In this document: positions 33,680 through 41,666 of the stretch, one piece after another
Layout: each line of letters begins with the position of its first letter
Numbering within the stretch: position 1 is the first letter of the stretch
From: Lacisediminihabitans sp046156175
GTDB taxonomy: Bacteria; Actinomycetota; Actinomycetes; Actinomycetales; Microbacteriaceae
Reading direction: 5' to 3'
NCBI RefSeq assembly: GCF_046156175.1
Contig: NZ_JAYLVL010000001.1
Location: 496,001 to 560,000, forward strand
Length of the DNA stretch: 64,000 nucleotides
Position numbers and translations under genes: made by a program
Notes under the pieces: generated by a model
Seen by the model: only the letters and a program-made list of their open reading frames with translations
Told to the model about the DNA's origin: nothing
The model's database searches: none

Positions 33680-34441
33680 ATGACGGTCGACGAGGTGATC
33701 GCGCAGTTGCGCGCCGCGGGGTGCGTCTTCGCGGAAGACGAGGCGGCACTGCTCATCGGAGCGGCATCCTCCCCCGTCGAGCTGAGACAGCTGGTTGACA
33801 AGCGGGTCTCGGGGATCCCCCTCGAGCACATCCTCGGCTGGGTGGAGTTCTGCGGCCTGCGCATCGCCGTCGGCCCGGGAGTCTTCGTGCCGCGCCAGCG
33901 CACCGCGTTCCTGGTGCAGCAGGCGGTTGCCCTTGCCGCCCCGGATGCCGTGGTGCTCGATCTGTGTTGCGGAGCGGGCGCGATCGGGGCCGCGATCGCG
34001 TCCCGGCTCCCGGGGATCGACCTGTACGCCGCCGATATCGACCCGGCGGCGGTCCAGAGCGCCCGTCTCAACATCCCCGCGTCGCGCGTTTTCGAGGGCG
34101 ATCTGTTCGACCCTGTGCCGCGCGAGCTGAGGGGGCGTGTCGACATCCTCGTAGCGAACACTCCCTACGTGCCGACGGATGCGGTGGCCCTCATGCCCCC
34201 GGAGGCCCGACTCCACGAGGCCCGGCTCGCCCTCGACGGCGGGATCGACGGACTGGATGTTCAACGCCGCGTCGCGGAAGCCGCACCCCAGTGGCTCGCC
34301 CGGGGCGGCCACCTGTTCGTGGAATCGAGCGACGAGCAGGCCGAGCTCAGTGCGGCGGTGTTCGAGGCCCGGGGCCTCGTTGCATCGATCGTGCACTCTG
34401 AAGAGCTCTATTCGACAGTGGTGATCGGCACGCTGCCGTAG
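33680..34441 (+). CDS. PrmC/HemK-related putative protein-glutamine methyltransferase
   Basis: A 253-residue SAM-dependent methyltransferase. The N-terminal helical domain ends in RVSGIPLEHILGWVEFCGL, followed by VFVPRQRTAFLV (PR-Q-T motif of PrmC). Then come VLDLCCGAGAIGAAIA (~94, SAM loop), AADIDPAAVQSAR and VANTPYVPTDA (~160), where N-T-P-Y replaces the canonical N-P-P-Y. This is the actinobacterial PrmC-related group, which lies outside the prfA-prmC locus and whose target is unknown. ATG 33680 with GAGG 5 nt upstream is chosen; GTG 33665, overlapping the ATPase stop, is an alternative. Confidence 0.88.
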   Translation: MTVDEVIAQLRAAGCVFAEDEAALLIGAASSPVELRQLVDKRVSGIPLEHILGWVEFCGLRIAVGPGVFVPRQRTAFLVQQAVALAAPDAVVLDLCCGAGAIGAAIASRLPGIDLYAADIDPAAVQSARLNIPASRVFEGDLFDPVPRELRGRVDILVANTPYVPTDAVALMPPEARLHEARLALDGGIDGLDVQRRVAEAAPQWLARGGHLFVESSDEQAELSAAVFEARGLVASIVHSEELYSTVVIGTLP

Positions 34442-34445
34442 CTCC

Positions 34446-35240
34446 TCATCTGTCGAGCGAGGCGAGGAACGGGATCACGGCGTCGAGCACCTCCGCCGCC
34501 GGCCTGAGGGTGTTTCCGTGCGTCCGCCCCGGTAGCGGCCGGAAAGTCGCGTGCGGCATCAGGGTAGCCGCGCGCTCGGAATCGAGGTAGCGCTCGTGAT
34601 CGCGAGTGCCGGCGAGGAGCAGGGTCGGCACCGCGAGTTCGGCGAGCCGGGCATCCGGGATGCCCGGCTCGACCTCGACCCGGCGGAAATACGCGCGAAG
34701 AGCCAGCGGGTCGTTGGCGAGAAAGGCCGCGGAGGTCTGTGGATCGATCGGTTCGCCGGCGTGCGCCGCCCATCCGTCGAGGAAGCCGCGCATGCCGCCC
34801 GCCCCGAGCGCCCCGTCATAGCCGGGGAAGAAGAGCTCGGAGACGCTGCCCCCGGGTGCCCGGTAGGTGCCGCCGGCGGAGACGAGCGAGAGCAGTCGCT
34901 CCGGATGACTGTCGGCGAGAGAGAATCCCGCGCGCGCCCCGAAGGAGTAGCCGAAGAGGTGAGCCGCGGGGGCCTCGACCGCGTCGAGCACCGCCAGGAT
35001 GTCTGCGAGAACGAGCGGCATCCGGTACGCCTCGGTCTCGTGGGGCTTGCCGCTCCGGCCGTGCCCGCGAAGGTCGATAGCGATCACCCGATAGCGATCC
35101 TGCAGCGCGGCCACGTAGCCGAATCCGCGCCAGATCGACCGCGAGAGCGCCGAACCGTGCACCAGAAGCACGGGCGCGCCGTCGCCGCGCACATCGAACG
35201 CGATCCGGGTGCCGTCGATCGGATTCACCGTTTCACTCAC
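34446..35240 (-). CDS. Alpha/beta hydrolase
   Basis: A 264-residue alpha/beta hydrolase. Seen: VLLVHGSALSRSIWRGF (oxyanion HG, ~30), AIDLRGHGRSGKP, the nucleophile elbow FGYSFGARAG (Ser ~104), TRDHERY (acid, ~213) and GRTHGNTL (His ~240). The start is GTG 35240, because the longer open frame upstream overlaps the monooxygenase in an unlikely composition. The gene follows a Baeyer-Villiger-type monooxygenase on the same strand after 35 bp. BVMO plus esterase is a well-known pair: the first turns a ketone into an ester, the second splits it. This partnership is inferred from context. Confidence 0.9.
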   Translation of the reverse strand: MSETVNPIDGTRIAFDVRGDGAPVLLVHGSALSRSIWRGFGYVAALQDRYRVIAIDLRGHGRSGKPHETEAYRMPLVLADILAVLDAVEAPAAHLFGYSFGARAGFSLADSHPERLLSLVSAGGTYRAPGGSVSELFFPGYDGALGAGGMRGFLDGWAAHAGEPIDPQTSAAFLANDPLALRAYFRRVEVEPGIPDARLAELAVPTLLLAGTRDHERYLDSERAATLMPHATFRPLPGRTHGNTLRPAAEVLDAVIPFLASLDR

Positions 35241-35275
35241 GGATCCATCATCTCCCGTCACACGGTGCGCTGCGC

Positions 35276-36751
35276 TCAGCTCGGGGCGGCGACCAGCGGC
35301 TGCTCGAAACGATATTCGGAACTGTCGAAGTGACGCACCGAACCGCGGAACAGCGCCGCCCGATGGGGCCAGAGCGTGGTGTTCCTGCCCCCGACGTCGA
35401 GGTAGTAGCTCGAGCATCCGCCGCTCAGCCAGACCGAGTCCGCGAGGTCGGCCTGCACGCGCCGGTTGTAGCGCTGCTGGGCTTCGGGGGTGGGCACGAC
35501 GGATGCCGCGCCGCGCGCCCGCATCGCGTCGAGAGCCTTGAGCACGTAGTCGATCTGCGCCTCGATGATGTACACGATGCTGTTGTGGCCGAGCGCGGAA
35601 TTCGGGCCGACGAGCAGGAACAGGTTCGGGAAACCCGCAACGGTGGTGCCGTGAAGCGCCTCCATGTGCGGAGACCACGCCTCGGCGAGGCTGAGTCCGT
35701 CGACGCCATGCACCAGGCGCGCGACCGAAGGCTCGGTCGCGGTGAACCCGGTTCCTGCGATCAGGACGTCGAACTCCCTCCTCTTGCCATCCGCGGTGAC
35801 GATCTCGCGTCCCTCCACGGAGACGATCGCACCGGTCACGAGCTGCACATTGGGCCGGGTCATCGCCCGGTAGAAGTCGCTCGAGATGAGGATGCGTTTG
35901 CAGCCGATGCGATAGGCCGGGGTCAGTTTCGCCCGCAGGCCGGGATCCGCGACCTGGCTGCGCAGGTAGCCCGCGGCGAATCGCTGCATCAGTCCACCGA
36001 TGGTCGCGCTGCGGAATCCCGCAAACCGCGCTTCCGCAGACCGGAACACCCAGGCCCGTGCAGCGCGGCGGAGAATGGGCAATCGCCGGAACAGCCTGGC
36101 GCGGCGCTCGGTGGTCGGAGCATCCCCCCGCGGCACGATCCAGGCCGGGGTGCGCTGGAACACCGTGAGCTCGCCGGCCACCTTCTGAACTTCCGGCACG
36201 AACTGGATAGCGGATGCCCCGGTGCCGATCACGGCGACCCTGCGCCCTGCGAGGTCGATGTCGTGACGCCAGCGGGACGAATGGAAACGCTCGCCCGCGA
36301 ACCCTTCGATGCCGGGGATCTTCGGCCACACCGGATCGATCAGCGGGCCGGCACCGGACACGAGCACCGAGGCGGTGAAATCACCAGTGCTGGTGTGCAG
36401 CGTCCAGAGGGAAGCCGAGCTGTCCCAGGTCGCGTCGAGGAGTTCGGAGTCGAAGTGGATTCGCGATCGGATGCCGAACTCGTCGGCGGTCGATCGAAGG
36501 TAGGCGAGGATCTCCGGCTGGCGGCCGTACCGGAACTTCCAGTCGAACGCCGGCGCAAAGGAGAACGAATACAGGTCGCTGCGGATGTCGCAGGCGGCTC
36601 CCGGATAGGTGTTGTCACGCCAGGTGCCCCCGACCTCGCCCGCTCGTTCCACGACCACGAAGTCGTCGATGCCGTGCCGACTGAGCTGGATGGCCATGCC
36701 GAGTCCGGCGAACCCCGATCCGATTATCGCGACCTTCACATGTTCGAGCAT
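35276..36751 (-). CDS. Flavin-containing monooxygenase, Baeyer-Villiger type
   Basis: A 491-residue type I flavoprotein. The FAD loop is IIGSGFAGLGMA (~9-20), followed by GGTWRDNTYPGAACD (~41). The BVMO fingerprint FAGERFHSSRW (~151-161, F-x-G-x-x-x-H-x-x-x-W) is intact and the NADPH loop VIGTGASAIQ lies near 173. The FATGF-like AGTGF near 330 also fits. It should insert oxygen into ketones with NADPH and O2. TAGCAT 6 nt before the ATG indicates a leaderless message. The alpha/beta hydrolase gene follows. The substrate, perhaps a cyclic or steroid-like ketone, is unknown. Confidence 0.94.
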   Translation of the reverse strand: MLEHVKVAIIGSGFAGLGMAIQLSRHGIDDFVVVERAGEVGGTWRDNTYPGAACDIRSDLYSFSFAPAFDWKFRYGRQPEILAYLRSTADEFGIRSRIHFDSELLDATWDSSASLWTLHTSTGDFTASVLVSGAGPLIDPVWPKIPGIEGFAGERFHSSRWRHDIDLAGRRVAVIGTGASAIQFVPEVQKVAGELTVFQRTPAWIVPRGDAPTTERRARLFRRLPILRRAARAWVFRSAEARFAGFRSATIGGLMQRFAAGYLRSQVADPGLRAKLTPAYRIGCKRILISSDFYRAMTRPNVQLVTGAIVSVEGREIVTADGKRREFDVLIAGTGFTATEPSVARLVHGVDGLSLAEAWSPHMEALHGTTVAGFPNLFLLVGPNSALGHNSIVYIIEAQIDYVLKALDAMRARGAASVVPTPEAQQRYNRRVQADLADSVWLSGGCSSYYLDVGGRNTTLWPHRAALFRGSVRHFDSSEYRFEQPLVAAPS

Positions 36752-36757
36752 GCGCAG

Positions 36758-36763
36758 ATGCTA
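36758..36763 (-). promoter_or_regulatory. -10 box of leaderless monooxygenase promoter
   Basis: TAGCAT (minus strand) is separated by 6 nt from the ATG at 36751; no SD is seen. Confidence 0.5.
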
Positions 36764-36864
36764 CCCCTGGATTGCGAAAGGCCAGTCCCGCACAGCATCT
36801 ATTGAGGTCTGCTGCGGTACATTTCTGATCGGTGTCGCGTTCGCGGCATGCGGGGGAAGGTCTC

Positions 36865-38130
36865 ATGGGTCGTCGAAGCGCCGAAAGCGGCACGCGTTCG
36901 TCGCGCGCGCACGCGCCCATCCGTCACGGCCGGCTGCACCGCTCGCACCCCATCGCCTCGATCGCGAAAGTCCTCGCCGCTATCGTCGCTGTCGTGGCCG
37001 TCAGCGGCACCGCCGTTGGCGCGTTCGCCGTCTACGGCACCGTCTCGAACATCAAGCCGGGCATCCACCTCACCCATGCCGTCGGTGCCAAACCCGCGCC
37101 AGAGGCGCCGTCGGTCGGCCCGATCGATGGCGAGGTCAATATGCTGCTCGCCGGCACCGACACCCGAACGGGCCAGGCCGGCTACCAGACCAAAGCCCAG
37201 CTGGCCGGAAGCTCGGGCATCGGCAACAACGACGTCACGATGCTCCTTCACGTCTCCGCCGATCACACGAGCGCCACCGTCGTGAGCTTCCCACGCGACA
37301 TGGTGAACATCCCTCTCTGCGGCCGCAGCACCTCCCCGGCCATGTTCAACTCGACCCTGTCCCGGGGCCTCTCCTGCACCGTGCAGACCGTCGAGAAAAT
37401 GACCGGCCTGTCGATCCCTTACGCCGGCGTCATCAGCTTCGACGGCGTCACAGGCATGTCCAACGCGGTCGGCGGCGTCACCGTGTGCCTCGCAACCCCG
37501 GTGAAGGACCCGTACACCGACCCGCAGCTCGATCTGCCGGCCGGTCAGCAGATCCTGGTGGGTGCCGAAGCCCTCTCCTTCCTGCGGAGCCGGCACGGCG
37601 TCGGCGACGGCAGTGACCTCGGGCGCATCAGCAACCAACAGGTCTTCCTCTCGGCCCTCACGCGCAAGATCACCAGCGACGGCGTGCTCAGCAACCCGGT
37701 CACGCTCTACAAGCTGGCGAACGCGGCCCTGTCCAACGTGCAGCTCTCGGATACCCTCACCAACCCGACGACGCTCATGTCGATCGCGCTGGCCCTCAAG
37801 GGCATCGATCTCAGCAAGATCGTCTTCGTGCAGTACCCCACCGGAGCGGACCCCGCCAACCCCAACCGGGTCGTCCCTCTCGTGACCCCCGCCGCCGCCC
37901 TCGCCACGGCGCTCCAGTCGGACCAGCCGATCACGCTCACCGGAAAGCTCGGTCGCGCAGCGATCGCCGATCCGACCGCGCCCGTGGCGGCCACTCCCGC
38001 GCCGGCCGCATCCACCGACCCCTCGGCGAGTGCGACCCCGGCCCCGAGTTCGATCGCCCTTCCGTCGACGATCTCCGGCCAGAGTGCAGACCAGACCACC
38101 TGCACCCAGGGCTTCACGAACAGGAAATAG
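36865..38130 (+). CDS. LytR-CpsA-Psr (LCP) family protein
   Basis: A 421-residue protein with a basic cytosolic N-terminus, one membrane span (VLAAIVAVVAVSGTAVGAFA, ~35-54) and an extracytoplasmic LCP domain. Seen are NMLLAGTDTR (~92), NNDVTMLLHVSADHT, VVSFPRDMVNIP (~140, the Arg-Asp pair) and SFLRSRHGVGDGSDLGR (~240, R-x-R-H pyrophosphate-binding motif). A Thr/Ala/Pro-rich tail follows. LCP proteins attach polyanionic glycopolymers from lipid carriers to peptidoglycan. The start is uncertain: ATG 36865 follows GGAAGG, but GTG 36832 sits 8 nt after a TACATT box and could be a leaderless start. It is convergent with the DUF2090 gene, 6 bp apart. Confidence 0.93.
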   Translation: MGRRSAESGTRSSRAHAPIRHGRLHRSHPIASIAKVLAAIVAVVAVSGTAVGAFAVYGTVSNIKPGIHLTHAVGAKPAPEAPSVGPIDGEVNMLLAGTDTRTGQAGYQTKAQLAGSSGIGNNDVTMLLHVSADHTSATVVSFPRDMVNIPLCGRSTSPAMFNSTLSRGLSCTVQTVEKMTGLSIPYAGVISFDGVTGMSNAVGGVTVCLATPVKDPYTDPQLDLPAGQQILVGAEALSFLRSRHGVGDGSDLGRISNQQVFLSALTRKITSDGVLSNPVTLYKLANAALSNVQLSDTLTNPTTLMSIALALKGIDLSKIVFVQYPTGADPANPNRVVPLVTPAAALATALQSDQPITLTGKLGRAAIADPTAPVAATPAPAASTDPSASATPAPSSIALPSTISGQSADQTTCTQGFTNRK

Positions 38131-38136
38131 CTCGAC

Positions 38137-39042
38137 TCAGCTGTCCCAGGCGTGCACGAAGTGCGTGTAATTGCCGGCGACCAGCTGCACGAGTTGCGAC
38201 TCGGATGCCGTTCCGGCCAGATGATCCGCCAGCGGCTTCTCCCAGATGCTTCGGCCGATCGCGAAGCCCCGGAACCCCTCGACGGCGGATGCCACGCCGA
38301 GCCAGTGATCGAGCCGCGGCTGGGAGGCATCTCTCCCCAGCACGATGCAGCTCACGCCAGAGCGGTCATCGCGCTGGGCCGCTGCGACGACAGCACGGGC
38401 GTCCTGCTCCGTCTCCAGTCCCTCGATCTTCCAGATCTGCGGCTCGATCCCCTCCGCCTGCATCTCTTCGATCACCTGAACCGTCAGGCCGGCGCGAACG
38501 TCGCGGTCATAGCGGAGGGCATCCGATCCCACCGATTCGAGTTGCGCCGGTGTGGCGGGAACCAAGAGTTCGATCATGAAGGTGCGGCCGGCCGCCCGAA
38601 GGGCATTCGACACCGTGATGAGACGGTCGAACTGCAGCACGCGGTTGAAGGACGCTTGCGGATTGTCGCGCACCAGCACCTTCACCTGGGCCGGGGCGAA
38701 CTCCTGCACGTGTCGCAGCCACTCGGAGTCTCCGAAGGTGCCGTATTCGAGCATGAAGAGCGGCTCCCCGCTGCGCTCGATCGGCATGGCCAGGTCGATG
38801 CCGGCCTCCTTCGCCCGAACGGCCACGGCCGCCCCGTACCGCTCATCGACGAGAACGCCGACGCGAGAGGCATCCACCCCGCCCTCGATCGCCTTCAGCA
38901 AGCCATCGAAGATGAGCGCCTTGTGGGCGGAGATCCTGGCGATCTGCTCCCTCGTGGGAGCGTCGTCGATGCCGTAGAGGTCGCGCAGCAGGGAATCGCG
39001 ATGGTCCATCGCGAGGATGAGCACGTCCGAATTCGAAGTCAC
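38137..39042 (-). CDS. DUF2090 aldolase-like protein (IolC C-terminal domain homologue)
   Basis: A 301-residue TIM-barrel-like protein that matches the DUF2090 domain: ILAMDHRDSLLRDL (~11), VLVDERYGAAVAVRAK (~62), LVRDNPQAS, FMIELLVPATPAQL (~150) and FAIGRSIWEKPL (~255). DUF2090 is the C-terminal half of some IolC kinases, where it is thought to be the 2-deoxy-5-keto-gluconate-6-phosphate aldolase part. Here it stands alone with no iol genes nearby. The catalytic Lys candidate is in QIWKIEGLE. The GTG start at 39042 has GGAG 13 nt upstream; the long frame above it is rejected. The true substrate is uncertain. Confidence 0.85.
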   Translation of the reverse strand: MTSNSDVLILAMDHRDSLLRDLYGIDDAPTREQIARISAHKALIFDGLLKAIEGGVDASRVGVLVDERYGAAVAVRAKEAGIDLAMPIERSGEPLFMLEYGTFGDSEWLRHVQEFAPAQVKVLVRDNPQASFNRVLQFDRLITVSNALRAAGRTFMIELLVPATPAQLESVGSDALRYDRDVRAGLTVQVIEEMQAEGIEPQIWKIEGLETEQDARAVVAAAQRDDRSGVSCIVLGRDASQPRLDHWLGVASAVEGFRGFAIGRSIWEKPLADHLAGTASESQLVQLVAGNYTHFVHAWDS

Positions 39043-39089
39043 GATGTTGACGGTACTCCGCCGAGAGCCGGCTGAAGTGCACGGCCCGG

Positions 39090-39578
39090 TCAGCGAGTGG
39101 GAACGACGAGCACCGGGCAGGTCGCGAGCTGCACGCAATGGCTGCTGACCGATCCGAGCAGCAGCCCGGCGAACCCACCGAGTCCTCGCGGGCCGACCAC
39201 CAGCATGAGGGCGGGCGCGGCCAACTGGGTGAGCAGCTGCGCCGGTTGCGCCAGCGCGGCGCGCACCAGCAGGGTCACTTCCGGGTGACGGGCTGCGATG
39301 GTCGCTGTATCGGCGACCAGCATCTTCCTCACCGTCTCCGTCACCTCGTCGAAAGAGGCGACATAGCCGTGGTTGTACAGCGCGCCGTGAGGAGCCGTAT
39401 CGATGCTCCACGTGCGCACCACCACGATCTCGACTCCGAGTTTGGCGGCGAAGTCGAAGGCGACCGTGAGGGCATGGTCGGAGTCCTTCGATCCGTCGTG
39501 GCCGACGACGATGCTTCCCGCGGGAACGGTGAAGACCGGTGCCGCGGCAGCGGTCGGGGCGGGGCTGTTGTCACTCAT
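39090..39578 (-). CDS. Universal stress protein
   Basis: A 162-residue UspA-domain protein. It opens with an Ala/Pro tail, then IVVGHDGSKDSDHAL (~27), VVVRTWSID and the ATP-binding end GPRGLGGFAGLLLGSVS (G-x2-G-x9-G-S, ~130-146), so it should bind ATP. AAGGAG before ATG 39578 is clear. The gene's first 8 bp overlap the end of the P-type metal ATPase gene, so the two are made together. This suggests a metal- or energy-stress link. Exact role unknown. Confidence 0.94.
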   Translation of the reverse strand: MSDNSPAPTAAAAPVFTVPAGSIVVGHDGSKDSDHALTVAFDFAAKLGVEIVVVRTWSIDTAPHGALYNHGYVASFDEVTETVRKMLVADTATIAARHPEVTLLVRAALAQPAQLLTQLAAPALMLVVGPRGLGGFAGLLLGSVSSHCVQLATCPVLVVPTR

Positions 39579-41499
39579 GGCTGTGCTCCTTCTGTGGGGT
39601 GGGGATGACGAGAGCCGGCTGGGCTCGCTCGGTGTGTTCTTTCGGTCGGATCGCCCGCAGGGCATTGAGAATGGTCGCAAGATCCACGACCTCCTGGATT
39701 CCCGCGCCGAGGGTCGCCGGGATCACGCCGAAGGCGGCGATCAGCATGAGTCCGATGCTCAGCGCGATTCCCAGCCAGATGCTCTGCAGAGCTATGCGCA
39801 CGGTGTCCTGGCCGATCCTCACGGCGAGGGCAACCACCGAGATGTCATCGATCAGGATCACGGCCGCAGCGGACTCGCTCGCGGCAGTCGCGCCGCGCGC
39901 TCCCATCGCGATTCCGACATCCGCCGCGGCGAGCACGGGCGCGTCGTTGACACCATCCCCGATCATGAGAACCGGCCGCGCGGCGATGTCACGCACGGCG
40001 GCGACCTTGTCGATCGGCAGGCAGTCGGCGGTGAATTGTGAGATGCCTACCGCGGAGGCCACGTGGGCCGCGGTGGCGTTGGCGTCTCCGGTGAGCATCA
40101 CGGTCTCGTGCACGCCGAGCATTCCCAGCTGCTCGATGGTGGAGTGCGCGTTGTCGCGCACGGGGTCGCTGGCGACGACCACGCCGGCGAAACGACCGCC
40201 GATCGCGATATAGATCGCCAACTCCCCCGCAGCCAGATCCACGGCTTCGACGCCGGGTGCCGCAGCGGCGGCGAAGGCGAGTGTTCCGATCTCGATTCGC
40301 TGACCGTCGATCGTGGCGGAGACGCCCTGGGCGGCCACCTCCACGGCGTTCTCGGCGGAGGGCAGCACCAGTCCGCGGTCCTCTGCCGATGCCACGAGGG
40401 ACGCCGCGAGCACGTGGGAAGAGAATCGTTCGGCGGAAGCCACCCTGGCGAGTAGTTGCGTTTCGTTCCAGGGTTCGCGCGGCAGGATCCGCGTGACGGT
40501 GGGCGCACCGATCGTGAGTGTGCCGGTCTTGTCGAACACGGCGGTGCGCACCCGGGCAAGGGTCTCGAGCACCCCGCCGCCCTTCACGATGATCCCGTGG
40601 TGTGCGGCCCGGCTCATGCCCCCCATGAACGCCACCGGTGCGGCCAGTACGAGCGGGCACGGAGTGGCGAGCACGAGCACTTCTGCGAAGCGCACCGGGT
40701 CGCCAGAGACGAACCAGGCCACCGCGCCGATGAGCAACGAGATGACGGTGAAGGGGATGGCGTAGCGATCGGCCAGGCGCACCACCGGCGCCCGATTGCT
40801 CGAGGCCGCTTCGACCAGTGCCACGATCGCCTGGAACTGGCTGTCGCGCGCCAGAGCGGTCGCCACGATGGTCGTCGCCGTCACCCCGTTCACCGAGCCG
40901 CTCAACACCGTCTCCCCCGCGACCCGGGTCACCGGCAGGCTCTCCCCGGTGAGAGAGGATTCATCGAAGGCCGCGCTGGCAGACACCAGCTGTCCGTCGA
41001 CGGGAACCACCTCGCCGGAGCGCACGAGGATCAGGTCGCCGACGACCACCTCCCCCGCGGGGATGTCGTCGATGTCATCGGAATCGGCGTGGGTGCGGTG
41101 CGCAACCTGCGGCTCCCGGTCGAGCAGGGCATCCAGTTCGCGACGTGCCCGCCCCTGGGCGAAGTCCTCGAGGGCTCTGCCCCCCGACACCATGAGCACG
41201 ATGATGATGCTCGCGAAGAACTCTCCGACGAGCACGGTGGCCACGATGGCCACAATCGCCAGGATGTCGATGCCGACGATGCCCTTGCGCAGTTGCTTCG
41301 CCATCTCGACGGCCTCGATGGCGGCGACCGCCAGCGCGAAGATGCTGAACAGCCAGCGGGTGATGTCCACCTGACCGAAGAACCAGAAGATCATGCCGAC
41401 GATACCGACGAAAACGGTGAGTGAGACGACCGGATAGCGGCGACCGAAACCGAGCACGGCACGAAGCGGATTCCTCGGTCGATCCGGGTGTCGCGGCAC
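39571..41499 (-). CDS. Heavy-metal-type P-ATPase without N-terminal metal-binding domain
   Basis: A 642-residue P1-type ATPase. Seen: the actuator loop DESSLTGES (~190), the membrane metal motif ATPCPLVLAAP (~280), the phosphorylation site FDKTGTLT (~325) and the hinge MIGDGVNDAPVLAAADVGIAMG (in two parts, ~513-535). About four spans precede the CPL helix and two follow the ATPase domain. There is no HMA or His-rich N-terminus; only a short tail KEHSHE ends the protein. CPL with a preceding Thr-Pro is used by several less-studied subgroups, so the metal cannot be named. GTG 41499 has AGGA 6 nt upstream. It is coupled to a universal stress protein and divergent from a kinase-GAF gene. Confidence 0.92.
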   Translation of the reverse strand: MPRHPDRPRNPLRAVLGFGRRYPVVSLTVFVGIVGMIFWFFGQVDITRWLFSIFALAVAAIEAVEMAKQLRKGIVGIDILAIVAIVATVLVGEFFASIIIVLMVSGGRALEDFAQGRARRELDALLDREPQVAHRTHADSDDIDDIPAGEVVVGDLILVRSGEVVPVDGQLVSASAAFDESSLTGESLPVTRVAGETVLSGSVNGVTATTIVATALARDSQFQAIVALVEAASSNRAPVVRLADRYAIPFTVISLLIGAVAWFVSGDPVRFAEVLVLATPCPLVLAAPVAFMGGMSRAAHHGIIVKGGGVLETLARVRTAVFDKTGTLTIGAPTVTRILPREPWNETQLLARVASAERFSSHVLAASLVASAEDRGLVLPSAENAVEVAAQGVSATIDGQRIEIGTLAFAAAAAPGVEAVDLAAGELAIYIAIGGRFAGVVVASDPVRDNAHSTIEQLGMLGVHETVMLTGDANATAAHVASAVGISQFTADCLPIDKVAAVRDIAARPVLMIGDGVNDAPVLAAADVGIAMGARGATAASESAAAVILIDDISVVALAVRIGQDTVRIALQSIWLGIALSIGLMLIAAFGVIPATLGAGIQEVVDLATILNALRAIRPKEHTERAQPALVIPTPQKEHSHE

Positions 41500-41666
41500 T
41501 GTCGATCCTCTCGTCGGCTCCCAGCTTCCTGCGTGCCGGCTGCGGCAACCGGGCCGAAGGTCCCGTCCATCGGGACGGTGGGGAAAATGGACCTGTTGTC
41601 AACCCCTCCCGATCGCGGACGCACGGACGCACGGCGTCAATACACTGGGGAAGGAGAGTGGGTTTC

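Noticed and set aside
34446..36329. Extended 627-codon version of the alpha/beta hydrolase
   Set aside because: The upstream ~360 codons overlap the monooxygenase gene in another frame and look random; the hydrolase starts at GTG 35240.
40456..41424. 322-codon plus-strand frame opposite the P-type ATPase
   Set aside because: Shadow of the ATPase gene, which carries all P-type motifs.
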